A DNA stretch of 64,000 bases from contig CM076279.1 in the NCBI GenBank assembly GCA_038380795.1, positions 6,897,001 through 6,961,000 of the forward strand, written 5' to 3'. The notes beneath the pieces were generated by a model. It made no database searches, had not been told where the DNA came from, and saw only the letters and a program-made list of their open reading frames with translations. A program made the translations under genes and the position numbers. The DNA is from Pyrocephalus nanus. Its lineage: Eukaryota > Chordata > Aves > Passeriformes > Tyrannidae. Positions within the stretch are counted from its first letter, which is position 1. Each line of letters begins with the position of its first letter. Shown in pieces: positions 43,801-54,842 of the stretch.

Positions 43801-46800
43801 TTAGCTCCCTTTCAAACCTGCCCCCAGACCATGCCCACCTCACACGGAGTAGCATCTCCTCCTGAAAAGGTCTCCTCTTGCTGGGCTGTCAGGGATGGGG
43901 AAATGCTAGAGGGGAGCAGTGGGGCACCCCAATCTCTTGTTCTCTGCCCCTCACACCCAGGTACCCAGCCTGGGCAGCACATCAGCTTCCCCTGAGTCAC
44001 AGACAGGATGGGGGAGCAAATCTTGGCCGCCTGTTCCTCCTGGGAGTGGGGAGGGAACTGTGCCAACAGGGGTGAGACTACAGCCCACACATCCCAGGGC
44101 TCCTAGCCCCCAGCTCCTCAGGGAATTGGACAAAACCCCAAAGACAATACTACTGGCTCCTTCTTGCCCCATCCCACCTGGAGGAAGTAGATGGTGTCAG
44201 TGCTGGCGACGTTCTCCAGGTTTTGCTTGCACTGGGCCAGCTTGGCTCGTCTCTCCTCCTTCCAGCGGAGATCAGCCTCGGCCTCCCCCAGCATGGAGTG
44301 CTCCCCGGCCTCAATGAAACCCATCACCTCCTTCTGGAAGGTCGCCAGGACCTCAGAGGCTTCTGCAAAGAGCTTCTCAACCCTTTCCTTCTCCTTCGTG
44401 GCAGCACCCTGAGTGCAGTGAGAGAGAGGTCAGGTCCCACAGGTGAAAGTGCAGGAGGGCACCCTTGTCCCGTGCCCAGCACCCACCTCTCAGCTCTCTG
44501 GGGTCCCCCTGACACCCTGTTACCCCCTTCATCCAAGAGCTGAGATCATTTCACAGCTCAGCTATCGAGGGATCTGGCTGGGCACAGCCACCTGCTGCTG
44601 AACCACATCTGGTGTCCCCAGCCAGTGACGTGGCATGGTGGCACAAGGGCCAAAGGGGACCTGTGAGCCCAAGGAGAAAAGGTGCAAGAGCCAGAGGATG
44701 GTCCTTGCCCTGTTCCTTCTTCCAGGTTGCAAACGAAAGCAACCAGAGATGCCGTGAGGGTTAGCAGAGATGAGGAGCAAGAATCCTCAGGGATCCTTGC
44801 CAGGGTCACTGTGGTTTTATGGAGCACATTGCCCTGTGAGCACCAACTCTACACCCCACACACCCCAAAAGCCCCTTCCTCTCTGCTCCCCAGCCCAGCA
44901 GAGCTGAACTAACAGAGCGAAGCCATCACAGAGTCACCTTAATGAGCTCCACCATCTTCTTGGCCTGTGCAATGGTGACTGCCAGCTCCTCCAGCTCATT
45001 CTCCACATCGCTGAGGAATTTGGCTTGTTGGGCCTGCAAACACAAAGGACAAACAGTGAGCCTTGCCCCGACCCCAGAAGGAGCTGCAGGACACCCAGCT
45101 GCTCCCCAAGTTCAACCCTCTCTGACCATGACCTCGCTGTCAGGCTTCAGGTGAAGGACACTGGGGGAGCCATGAGTTGTTTTCCTGTTTTCCTTCCCTG
45201 CCACATCCAACCTGCAAACATCCCTTCTCCCTGGGCTGGGAAACTAAAGGAGCAGCCGGGCTGCAAAGGGTCATGTCCAGTTCCACGCTCCCCACCCTGG
45301 TCCCAGCGGAAACCAAACAAAACAGGAATTTGAAAGCAAACCCACGGGGCAGTGATTGCGGCAAGCACAGCTAAGCCGTGTGTGCTCTCAGTATGTATCC
45401 CAAGGCTGGGGAAAATCCACCTGGGACTGGTGCAGAAGCTGAAAGGCAGAACTGGACCACTCAGAAACACAGCACAGAGTCCCCTGGAGGTTTCTCTTTA
45501 GGGGCAGAGCAAACCAGCTCTGGAGCACAGAGGTGCTGCGTGGCTGCAAAGGAAGCACCTTCCCAACACGTCGTTTCCTGGCGTGCTATTGTTGGCCCCA
45601 GCCATTGCCCATCACGAGCTCCCTGGGGAGCCAGGAGGGCACTGCACTCCCCAACCAGGGCAGATCCCTGCTAATGCTCAGCCTCCTGGCCCTGCTCCCT
45701 GCAGTCCTCGTGCCCAGCGAGGGGATACAGGTGCCTTCCCCGTCCATCCTTCCCAGCCTGCAGCACAAGGGCAGTGGCAGAGGGCAGTGGCAGAAGCCGT
45801 GCAGGCAACGTTAAGCAGTGTCTGCTGAGGTCTGACAGCTCCTCCGGGCTGGGATCACACTCACTTTCTATTTTAAGGCACCTGATGACTAATAATGCCG
45901 ACAAAAGGGTTTTCCTGCAATCCCAAGAGCCCACGAGAGAGCGGGAGCTGGCTTGGGGCTGTTTCTGTGCTCCCTGCCAGCATGTCCACAGCCCCTGGGC
46001 TCTTCCTTGGAAAAACCAAACCCTCCCAAGGTCTCCAAATGCCTCATCCCGATGCAGGGTGTCACCACACCGCAAGCCTCACAGACTCCCAACTGCCTGA
46101 AGCCCCCCAGAGGCCCCACACATTTGAGGCAGCAGCGTCCAGGAAGGCAGCAGTGTGTTGGGCTTGGAGCCCCGGCTCCCGGGGAGGCTCGTGGGTGTGA
46201 ATGTAGGAGGTGACTCAGTCACATCTGGGAATGGGAGTGATGGAAAAAAACCCGCTGCCAAAACGCCGGGATACAAAGGGCTGGGGGAGCGGGAGCGGCG
46301 GCAGGGCAGGCTGCCAGGAGTCGGGAAAAACCGCCTCGACCGAGCTGTGGGAACAAGACGGGGAAGGCGGGAGACCCGTGACCGCGGGGGCGGACACTGC
46401 AGGGTGTCCCAGGCACCCCCACCCCAGTCCTATACCCACGGGATTTCCACAGTGGGAAAAATCCCCAGGGGCCGGCTGGCAGCGGGTCTGCCCCCATCCC
46501 TGCCCCATCTGCCCATCCCGTCCCCACCTCACGGGGCTCCCCGACGGCACAGCACCCTGTCCATACGGGGTGGGGTCCCCCGAGGGGTGCCGGCTACAGC
46601 ACCACCCCACACACGCCATCCCACCAGCGCGGCACCTGCACACGCCCCACGTGGGGATTTGGGCTCCCCGCTGGGGACACGAGTGCAGCACGAAACCCTC
46701 CAAGGGACGCCGCACCTCACCCCACCCGGGACACCTCCACGCCGCCCGCCCACCCGCACGCACCTCCTTGTGCTCCCGCTCCTGCTCGAGGGGCACCACG

Positions 46801-47459
46801 TCGTGGGCGCGGTGCTCGTGGGCGCGGCAGCGGGCGCACACGCAGGTCTGCTCGGTGCGGCAGAAGCCGTCGAGGGGCTGCAGGTGGCGGGGGCACAGCC
46901 CCTCCTCCAGCCGGCGCAGCGGGGCCACGAGGCGGTGTGCGCGGAAGGCGGGGGCGCGGCGGTGCGGCTCCAGGTGCGCCCCGCAGAACGACGCCAGGCA
47001 CACCAGGCACGACCGCGCCGCCGCCACCCGCGACCCCGGCGGGCACACGTCGCACAGCACCGCCGCTCCCGCCTCCCCTCCGCCGTCCTCCTCCTCGGCT
47101 CCCGGGGCCATCGGCGACGGCGGGGACGAGCCGCCGGTGGCGGCCGCCAGCAGCGGCAGGAGCTCGCAGAGGGCGCGGTTCTTGCGGAGCCGCAGGGACG
47201 CGGGGACGGGCTCCTGGCAGAGCGGGCAGCGGACGGCCCCGCCCGCCCCGCCGCCGTCGGGGGGGCCCGGCTGCTGGCGGAGCGCCCGCAGGCAGCCCTG
47301 GCAGAAGTTGTGCCCGCACGGCACCGTCACCGGGTCCCGCAGCACGTCCAGGCAGATGGGGCAGCCGAGGAGACCCTCGGGCAGCCCCGGAGCCGCCAGC
47401 GCCAGCCGCAGCGCCGCGGCGGAGGAGGACGGCGGGGCGCTCCCGGGCGCAGCATCCAT
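40871..47459 (-). CDS. TRIM47: TRIM47, RING/B-box/SPRY E3 ubiquitin ligase (complete, 6 exons)
   Basis: Exons 5' to 3': 46764-47459, 44938-45033, 44178-44408, 43426-43621, 42668-42742, 40871-41496 (stop TAA 40871-40873). The joined frame is 639 aa (human about 638). RING begins at C33 (CPICL, then PCGHNFCQGC, then CPLC); two B-boxes follow (CDVC...CLVC...HLEPH near 140-165, and CPRH...CARCRAHEH near 190-220); coiled coil about 233-360; PRY/SPRY from about 432, ending in the highly conserved LKPAFFLESVDAHLQIGPLKK. Known role: cytoplasmic E3 ligase of the TRIM family, linked to innate immune and NF-kB signalling and to endothelial biology. Exon 1 is extremely GC-rich and carries a low-complexity N-terminal extension of about 24 residues relative to the human protein. 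The downstream neighbour TRIM65 has the same exon phases. The SPRY ending makes the identity very secure. Confidence 0.96.
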
Positions 47460-47570
47460 CCCTGAGCGCCCCGAGCGGCCCCGGCCCCGCTCCCAGCCCC
47501 GACGGGGGCGGGCGATTGCCGCGCCCCGCCCGCCCGCTCCGCCTCCCCGCGCCCGCAGCCGGAGGGCTGA
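46740..47570 (-). promoter_or_regulatory. TRIM47: TRIM47 CpG island: promoter plus exon 1
   Basis: Dense CpG sequence spans TRIM47 exon 1 and about 110 bp upstream. GC boxes (GGGGGCGGGC near 47503-47512 and CGCCCCGCCCGCCC-type sequence near 47520-47535) lie just 5' of the ATG at 47457-47459. No TATA box or interferon element is visible. Large antisense open frames here are a composition effect. Confidence 0.75.
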
Positions 47571-48800
47571 CCCGCATTATCACCCCCTGCAGCTGGTGCA
47601 TCACCCTGCACGCCTTCTCGGGGAATTCTCACCCCTGGGATCTGCACCCACCGGGCATCTGGTTCCTCCCGCCAGCATCTGCTGCTTTCAGGGAAATCTG
47701 TCCCCAGCCCTCGGGGGGATGCCACCTCGATAAGGATATATTGTTCCCCAACCAGGGTCTGCCACCTCCTAAAGGATCTGCCCCACTGGAATCTGGACTC
47801 TTCTCAGGGTTCTGCTGCTCCCAGGGGAAGCTGCTGCCGCTCCCCAAACCTCCCATCCCAGGAAGCTGTAGCCAGCCCATTCCAAACCCACCCCAAAGGG
47901 TCTGCTGTCCCCTGTGAGCATCCCCTTCCCCCCAGGACCTGCTGCCACCCCACTGCTCCCCAGGAGCTGCTCCCCACCTTGAGGCCATATGGAAGGCCCT
48001 GGGCCCCCCCAGTGCATAAATGCAGGTGCTTTCCTGCCAGCCCCATGCCCATGGACCCTCGTCAGCAATTCCCATGGAAAAAAGAGCTGGCTCAGTCCCT
48101 GTCCCCTCTTCTTCCAGGGCCCATAAGGCACCACGCAGGGGTGGGGATGGGGAGACACCAAAGTGCTTTGAGTATGAGGATCTGCCTCATAAGCATGGTG
48201 TCTCCAGACCCCTCCTGTGCAGACCATTTTTTGACTTGGATAAGTTCCCAGGTCCACGCTGGCCCAAGGACAGGGCTGGGAGGGGTGGGGAGGTGTGGAG
48301 TGAAGGAGGAAACACACCAAGAAAAATCACATCTGTTCTTGCAGAAGGGGGTTGATCCTTTTAAGCCTTTTGTCCCCAAAGGAAACAATGATGTTATTCA
48401 TTTCCCTTGCATTCACCTGCAAGGCGAATTCCCCAGCACCTTTGATCCCAGTGCCCAGTTTCACCCCGTTATCCCTCACCAGCATTCCCGCAGGAGCTGT
48501 GGTCTCGCCCTTGGAAAAGCTTCAATCAAAACTTCAGATTTTCTTCTGTGCCAGATCAGGCTTGGGGCAGAGCCATAGGAAACCAGGTTTCCTTATCACA
48601 GTGCCCTGGTAAATAAAAGACCTTTCTGCTGCCAGCTGGTCCCTCCAAAGGGCCAGTCACCAACCCCTCGAGGACACGGAGGGGCAGGATGGGGCCCTGC
48701 AGGGATGGGTGCAGGAACAGGGGCACCCAGCTCCCCTCCCCTTCCCCCTGAGCTGCTTGGTCCCATATCTCCCACCAGCACCAAGGTCAAAACAGTAGGA
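47571..48800. other. Interval between the TRIM47 promoter and the TRIM65 3' end
   Basis: No gene is seen. The first 400 bp is loosely repetitive, with recurring ATCTGC/GGATCTGCC-like words, possibly an eroded minisatellite. The remainder is unremarkable. A plus-strand AATAAA near 48606 has no plus-strand gene to serve. Confidence 0.6.
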
Positions 48801-49397
48801 AAATAGAGCTTTATTGGGAAAAGCAGCATCCTACAAAGAACTGCAGCCTAGGACCCTGAAAAGTTGCTCTGTCATGTCCAAGAGTGGCAAGAGGGGACTG
48901 GGAGGGGTTGGGGGAGCAGGACCTGCCTGCATGTGAGGCTGGGGGAGCACAGGGCTCCCTCTGCATTGCTCCACAGCACCCTGTGGCAGCAGCACCCCTT
49001 CTACGCTCTCCCTCGCCCCAAATCTTCTCCAGACTTGGGAGGTTTGGAAGGGACAGGAGAAAGAGGAAAACTTAATTCTTTCACTCCCTGTTTCCCCCTC
49101 CCTCCCTCCATCTGCAGGGATGGCACCCACATGTGCCCCCACGCACAGTGACCAGAGGCTTCACCCCCAGGGTGAGCTCCAGCCCTGCCTCCTTCCCCTT
49201 CCCTGCATCAGCAGAGTGATATTTCCATGTGCAAATTAAACCAGTCAATTTTCATGCCCGTCCTCATCATCTCTTGTTTAAAATATTGCACCACACGCCT
49301 GCCTCGGCATCGAGGTCCCTCCTGCACTGTGACAGGTCCTGGCTGCAGGTTGGCTACGGCACCAGCCCGGCTGATGGATCAGCGTGGCGGCTCCAGC
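48801..49397 (-). other. TRIM65: TRIM65 3' UTR
   Basis: Extends from the stop at 49398-49400 to a minus-strand AATAAA (complement of 48812-48817), about 590 nt. It contains CCCT-rich sequence near 49090-49115. The single clear hexamer makes this 3' end more certain than the others in the window. Confidence 0.65.
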
Positions 49398-52300
49398 TCA
49401 GTCCCTCTGGCACAGCGTCACCACTCGCCCCTCACACAGCCAGAACACGGGGTACAGGGGCTCCGTGAACACATCGTGGAAGGAGTGGATGAGCTGCATC
49501 CTCTCCCCGAGGCCGTAGAAGGAGAGGAGCCCCTTGCCGTAATCCAGCCTGACCCCCAGGTTCTTGTACAGCTGCTCCCGGATTTTCTCCGCCTGGCCCT
49601 TGTGCCAGGCCAGGTAACAATCCTCCCGCACCTGCAGCCCCCACGAGCCCCCGTCCAGCCCGATGTTGAACTTGTGGCCCTGCTGCTGCTCCCGGGGGAG
49701 GCCCCGGTAGGTGACCCCCAGGATGACGGAGTGGCTGGAGATCTTCACCTCCCAGTAGTGGTGTCCGGGGCCGTAGCCCTGCGTGCACAGCACCTGCCAG
49801 GGCTCGAAGCGGGGTCCCTGCCCCCTGCACACAGCACTGGGGCCATGCTTGGCTCTACGGGCACCTCTCGACAGCTCCAGGTACTTGTTGGCCGTCTCGG
49901 GATCGAAGGTCAGGTTGCGGTGGTCTGGGAAGAGCAAGGGCATGGATGGGGCTGAAAAGCTTCATCAGGTCTTTCTGCCCATGGTGTGAGACCTCCCCCC
50001 CCAGCAGTGATGGGGTTTAGACTGTGCAGGGCTGGCTCCAGAAACAGAAGGGAACAGAAAGGGAAGGTAAGCGGGGTGAGATGAGATACCTGGCCTGGAA
50101 GGGACAGGAGCAGCCCAGAGACAGCTGGCAAGGCACCCAGACACGATGCTTTATGCAGTCCTTGCACAGCCCAGCTCACAGCCAGCACGTACCAGTGGCT
50201 CTGTGGCCATTTGGGAACAGATCTTGGTTTTATGAGCAAAAAATATGACCATGGGTGGGGAGGGAGGGAGAGAACACCAGGCAAGTAAATATGGTATTGC
50301 AGGGAGTTACTCTCCTGTGCATGGGCTGTTTTAACTCCTGCTTACCAGCATATCACCTTCTTCCCACAACAACCTGTCCCACAGCTCACTGGGCTCCTGA
50401 CTGCTGCCCATAAATAACAGGGGGTTTCCTGTTAATAACCCTAAAAATGTTTTTTGTGGGACTAATGGAAGGAATTAAAGGTCCCTTAGGCAGTGACTGC
50501 CTCGCTGGCAAGAGTGCCATGATCAACATGCCCTAAACTTTGCCCAACCCTCTTCCCAACAGGGAGGAGATGGGAAAAGGAGCAGTGAGGAAATCCCTAA
50601 GGAACTGGAGCGGGATGGGCCCGGGGAGGGAAGGGGACATGAAGGACTGTGACAGAGAATGCTGAGGCCACATCCCTATATAGAGAGCAATGACTGCAGG
50701 AAGGACACTGGACTAGGGCTGTGCTGTGCAGGGCAGTGACTGATCCAATACCAGGCAGCTCCAGTTTCCATGGAAAAGCATTCCCTGGTGCTGCTAATCC
50801 CCCTAATGAGCCCTTTCCCACCCACACAATGTCCCCCAGCCCATCCACCCTGTCCCATACTTAGGGAGAGAGATTGGCAGAACCACGGAAGGAACCCCTG
50901 TCCCCACAGCCACAACCATCCCCCTCCCAGGGAGGAGCCCAGCTTGGTGACATCTCTGCCTGCTGGGGACCCCAGCTGGGTCCCCCTGTCCCTCCAGGCC
51001 CTCCTGTGCTCCTCACCCTTCAGAAGCTCAGCTCGGAGCTGGCACTTGGGGAGAGGGGTCACGGCCTTCACTGCCGGCTCCTGGGGATGCACTTGGCCTG
51101 TGGAGGATGGGAACAGGCATTTTGAGTGATGCCACCCAAAAACTTGTTTCTTCCTGGGTGCGTGGGAGGAGGGGAGGGAGAGGAAGTCCATCATATCCAA
51201 GCCTGGGAGCAGGCATGTGCCCACTTGGTTCAGCATTCCCAGCAAGGAGGGGCCATGGGGAAGCCACCCAGTTCATCCCACCCCATCTGCTGAACAGGAG
51301 ATGTGTGTCCCAGCCCAATCCCCTGTCCCTGGCACAGTGACGTGGGCCAGGCTGGGATTCAGGATGACTTGGTGGCCCTGAGAGCAGAAGGATTACCTTG
51401 GCCAGCAGGACTGGGGGCTTTGGGGGCCACAGAGCCGGGCAGGTCCTCCAGCAGGAGCCTGGAGATGTTGGTGAGGATCTCAGAGATGGGGTTGATCACA
51501 TGAGCCACATTAAACTCCACTGGGACTGGGGCCTCCGGGCTCTCCAGAGGTGGCAGCAGGGAGAACTCCTGTGGATGGACAGGCAGACAACTGTGCACCA
51601 GGCTGGGGAGGACTGTGTGACTCCAGTGCACACACTGGGACTCCCCAGGGGGTGACAGGGGGGATCCCAACACTGCCCACGCAAATCCCCCTAAAACAGC
51701 TCTTCCCCACAGCCCCATCACGTCCCTGAGCCAGGCTTAGGATGAGTTCCCCCCGGGAAAGGGGCTGAACACATCTCTGCCCTCACTGAAAGGGTGCAAG
51801 GCCGGCAGTGCCCAGGCACAGAGTGTCACAGCATCAGGATGGTACCTGGAGGAAGGTCCTGTGGTCAGGGCAGGCCAGCAGGCTCTGAGCCCTCTCCCTG
51901 TGCTGGCCAAGGACATCCAGCCTGTCCTTCAGGAGGCTCCAGTTCTCTTCCAAGCGCCCCAGAGCCACCACCTGCTCTTCCTCAATCCTGGCCACCAACT
52001 GACACTGGAAATCCTCCAGAGCTTTCTTCAGGTGGGCGAATTTGCTCTGGATCCCAGACTTGAGCTCCTCAGAGGAGTCCTGGGAAGGGAAGAGCCGTGA
52101 GAGCCAGTGTGCTCCCAGCCATGTGCCCAGCACAGGGGTGGCCACAGCACTACCTTGATGCTGCGTGTTTGCTCCTCCAGCTCCTGCATCGCCTGCTCGA
52201 TCCCCTCCGATTCCTCCTGGGCTTTTTCCAGGGACTCTTTCAAAAGGGTCTGTGAAGAGAGGCACCAACATAGAACCAAAAGACACCCAAGGTGATGACA

Positions 52301-53274
52301 TCCAACCTTTGGCCGAACTCCACCAACTAATCCACAGCACTAAGTGTCATGTCCTGTCCTTTTTTCCAGTCGTGTCCAGCTGCACATCCTGCAGTGCAGC
52401 ACTACTGCCCACCTGGCCCCAGGAGCCCTCTCAGGGCTGCAGGACAAGGCTAATGGGGAGGGAGAAGCCTTGGGAAGGGGACACTGCATCAGGGTTACAA
52501 AGAAGTGATTTTTCTGTGCTTTCACCCCTTTTTAATCTATTTTCTCTGGATCAGAGGGTCACAAACACATATATCACCGTTCATCCAGTGCTGCTGGATT
52601 CACCCAGCTCGCTGCTGCTCCTGGCAGCACCTGGTTTCTCAGGGAGGAGCAGGGTACTGGTGGCACCTCCTGGCCAGCCCCCTGTTCATCTGAGGCCGGG
52701 CACAGCCTGGCACCCGGAGGCACATCACATCCCCCCCGCAGGACACGGGACAGTGGAGGCGAATGTCCGAGCTGCCGTGACTCCCCTTGCTCGCTCTCCC
52801 ATCCCTGCCACCAACAGTCCCCACCTGCTTTTTGAGCCGTTCCTCCTCGAAGAGCACCCGCCGGTGCCGCTGGCACTGCCGGACGATGCAGACGCAGCAG
52901 ATGCAGCGCCGCTCGTCCTCGCAGTACAGCTCCAGCGGCCGCCCGTGCTGCGGGCACAGCTCGCCCGGGGCCACCTCGCACCTCCCCGCGCCCGCGCCCC
53001 GCGCGTCCCCGTCCCTCGCCAGCTCCACCACGCTGTACAGGGTGACGTTCTTCTCCAGCTCCGGGCACCGCTCGAAGTCCCTGCGGCACTCGGGGCACGT
53101 ATAGCCCGCCTCGGCCCCGGCGGGCGCCCGCTCTCTCTTTTGCCAGTGGTCGCTGATGCAGCGCTTGCAGAAGTTGTGGCCGCAGGGCAAAGTCACGGGC
53201 ACCCTGAACAGGTCCAGGCAGATGGAGCACACCAGCTTCTCCTCCAGCTTCTGCGAGACGGGGAGCCCCTCCAT
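49398..53274 (-). CDS. TRIM65: TRIM65, RING/B-box/SPRY E3 ubiquitin ligase (complete, 6 exons)
   Basis: Exons 5' to 3': 52825-53274, 52154-52249, 51846-52079, 51397-51568, 51017-51097, 49398-49924 (stop TGA 49398-49400). The joined frame is 519 aa (human about 517). RING C16-x2-C19, C31, H33, C36, C39, C60, C63; B-box2 about 103-140 (CPQHGRPLELYCEDERRCIC); coiled coil about 150-260; proline-rich linker; PRY/SPRY from about 345 (NLTFDPETANKYLELS, GHHYWEVK, PVFWLCEGRVVTLC). Known role: ubiquitinates MDA5 (IFIH1) to promote its oligomerisation and interferon signalling, and targets TNRC6 in microRNA silencing. A consensus interferon response element sits 34 bp before the ATG. The orthology is supported by its position between TRIM47 and MRPL38 and by a very similar length. 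Confidence 0.95.
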
Positions 53275-53307
53275 CCTGCCTGCGCCGGGGAGCGGGGCGA
53301 GGAGCCG

Positions 53308-53321
53308 GGGAAACAGAAACT
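53308..53321 (+). promoter_or_regulatory. TRIM65: ISRE (interferon-stimulated response element) at the TRIM65 5' end
   Basis: GGGAAACAGAAACT matches the ISRE consensus RNGAAANNGAAACT at every fixed position. It lies 34 bp upstream of the TRIM65 start codon (53272-53274), so in the core promoter or leader. ISGF3 or IRF proteins would be the expected binders. Function is inferred from sequence and location. Confidence 0.7.
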
Positions 53322-53329
53322 CAGCTGTG

Positions 53330-54395
53330 CAGGGGAGGAGGAGATGGTGACGCCGTGCCCAGAGGCGGGTCAGGACTCCCCGCCAGACGTGCTCTTAAAG
53401 AGACACCCCGTGGGTGCCCGCTGCCCACACTGGGTGTGCCACACGCTGGGGAGACGAGGGGACTGGGAGGGTTGGAGCTGCTCCCCTCGGGGAGAGGGAG
53501 GACTGTGAAGCAGAGCGGGAGGCTCCGGAGAGGATGGAACGCTGCGGTGGCAGCGCAGGGGCACACGGAGGAGGCTGACAGGGATCAGAGCGATGTGTAC
53601 CTCCGTCAATGTGCTTACGCAGGTACACATCCATGTGCACTTGGATTTCATTCCTTTACTGCATACCTTGTAGTTACGTGGTTCAGTTTCAGGAGCACCA
53701 CCCAAAATCCCCGCCCAACCCTTATCTCTGTACCCTGCTGCTGTGCTACCCCTTGCACACACTCCCAGGCTGCTGACACTCCAGGATGGCCTCAGTTGGC
53801 AGCAGCTCTGGAGCCTCCCCTCATGAACAGCTTCACTTTGCCCTGCATAGGTGAGAGGAAGCAGGGAGCAGGTCTGTGGTGCAGCCAGGGCACTCACCAG
53901 CGGGCTCTGATTGTTGGAGCAGCTTCTGTACCATAGGTAGGTTCAGAGCCACCTCCCAGACCACCCCTGGGACCTGTCACAATTCCCTGCACATTCCAGC
54001 AGAGCTTCAGCTTCCAAGATATTTCTTTGGGCCAGATCTACAAATTCTGACCGAGTGTTCAAAGCTCAGAGGGGCATAACACGACTTGTGGGCACCCCTC
54101 CAACACCCTCACCCTGGCTTAAACCAGACCCCAGAATCCTTCAGAGTGGGAGGAGAGTTCAGGGAGCTCCAGGGAAGCTGTAACAACTCAGAGTACCAGC
54201 AGTATGGGGACACTTCAGCACAGTCTCAGGTGTTTGCTGGATGCTCTCACTTCCTGAGGAAAGGGGGACCTGCAGAGAAAGTCACCGGGAAGCAGCACTG
54301 GGAACAGGCAATTCTAACAGCAGGAGCACATTGGTATTTTAGGGATTGAACATGGAGAGCATGGCTGGGATAACAGGCTCTTCCCAATAAAGACA
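53330..54395. other. TRIM65-MRPL38 intergenic stretch
   Basis: The first 200 bp is GC-rich and belongs to the TRIM65 promoter region. The rest shows no gene, no recognisable repeat and no further regulatory motif I can support. A plus-strand AATAAA at 54385-54390 has no evident plus-strand gene. Confidence 0.6.
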
Positions 54396-54842
54396 GATCT
54401 GCCAACACTTCTCAGTGTGTTTAATCAGGCTCATCTCTCCAAGGGAACCGCACAAATAAAGGCTGACACAGCCCTGAACCGCAGTGCTGTACAAGGAGGA
54501 AATCCAGGCTGGCCTGGCTCTGTTTGTTCCCTAAACAGGCAAAAGATCCTTGCAGAGAAGCAAGGCAGGGCATCTCTGGGGGAACCCTACCCTGCCAGTC
54601 ACTGATCAGCTTTGCTGCAGAATCAGGAGCAGGATTTCAGCCTGGATTCACTTCAAATGTCCTTGTTAAGCAGTCTCTGGACCACGCAGCTCCAGCACTG
54701 TGAGCACCTGCTGCCCGTGGCTGCCTTTCCCAGGGGAACTGGGAGCTGAGGGGCTGAGACTTTGTCATCTCCCTCCAGAGGTGCTGAGGGAGTGCAGGAG
54801 AGCTGGGAGGCAGCATCCCAGAAGATGGGAGAGGGCCAGCTC
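54396..54842 (-). other. MRPL38: MRPL38 3' UTR
   Basis: Extends from the stop at 54843-54845 to a minus-strand ATTAAA (complement of 54420-54425), about 430 nt. No AATAAA lies closer on this strand. The extent is inferred from the hexamer. Confidence 0.5.

Noticed and set aside
46155..47917. Long plus-strand open frames (436, 507 and 326 codons) opposite TRIM47 exon 1
   Set aside because: They are antisense to a verified RING/B-box exon. Their Arg/Pro/Gly/Ala-rich translations arise from CpG-rich composition lacking stop codons.
52165..53508. 447-codon plus-strand open frame opposite TRIM65 exons 1-2
   Set aside because: It crosses two real exons and an intron in antisense, resembles no domain, and is explained by GC-rich sequence.
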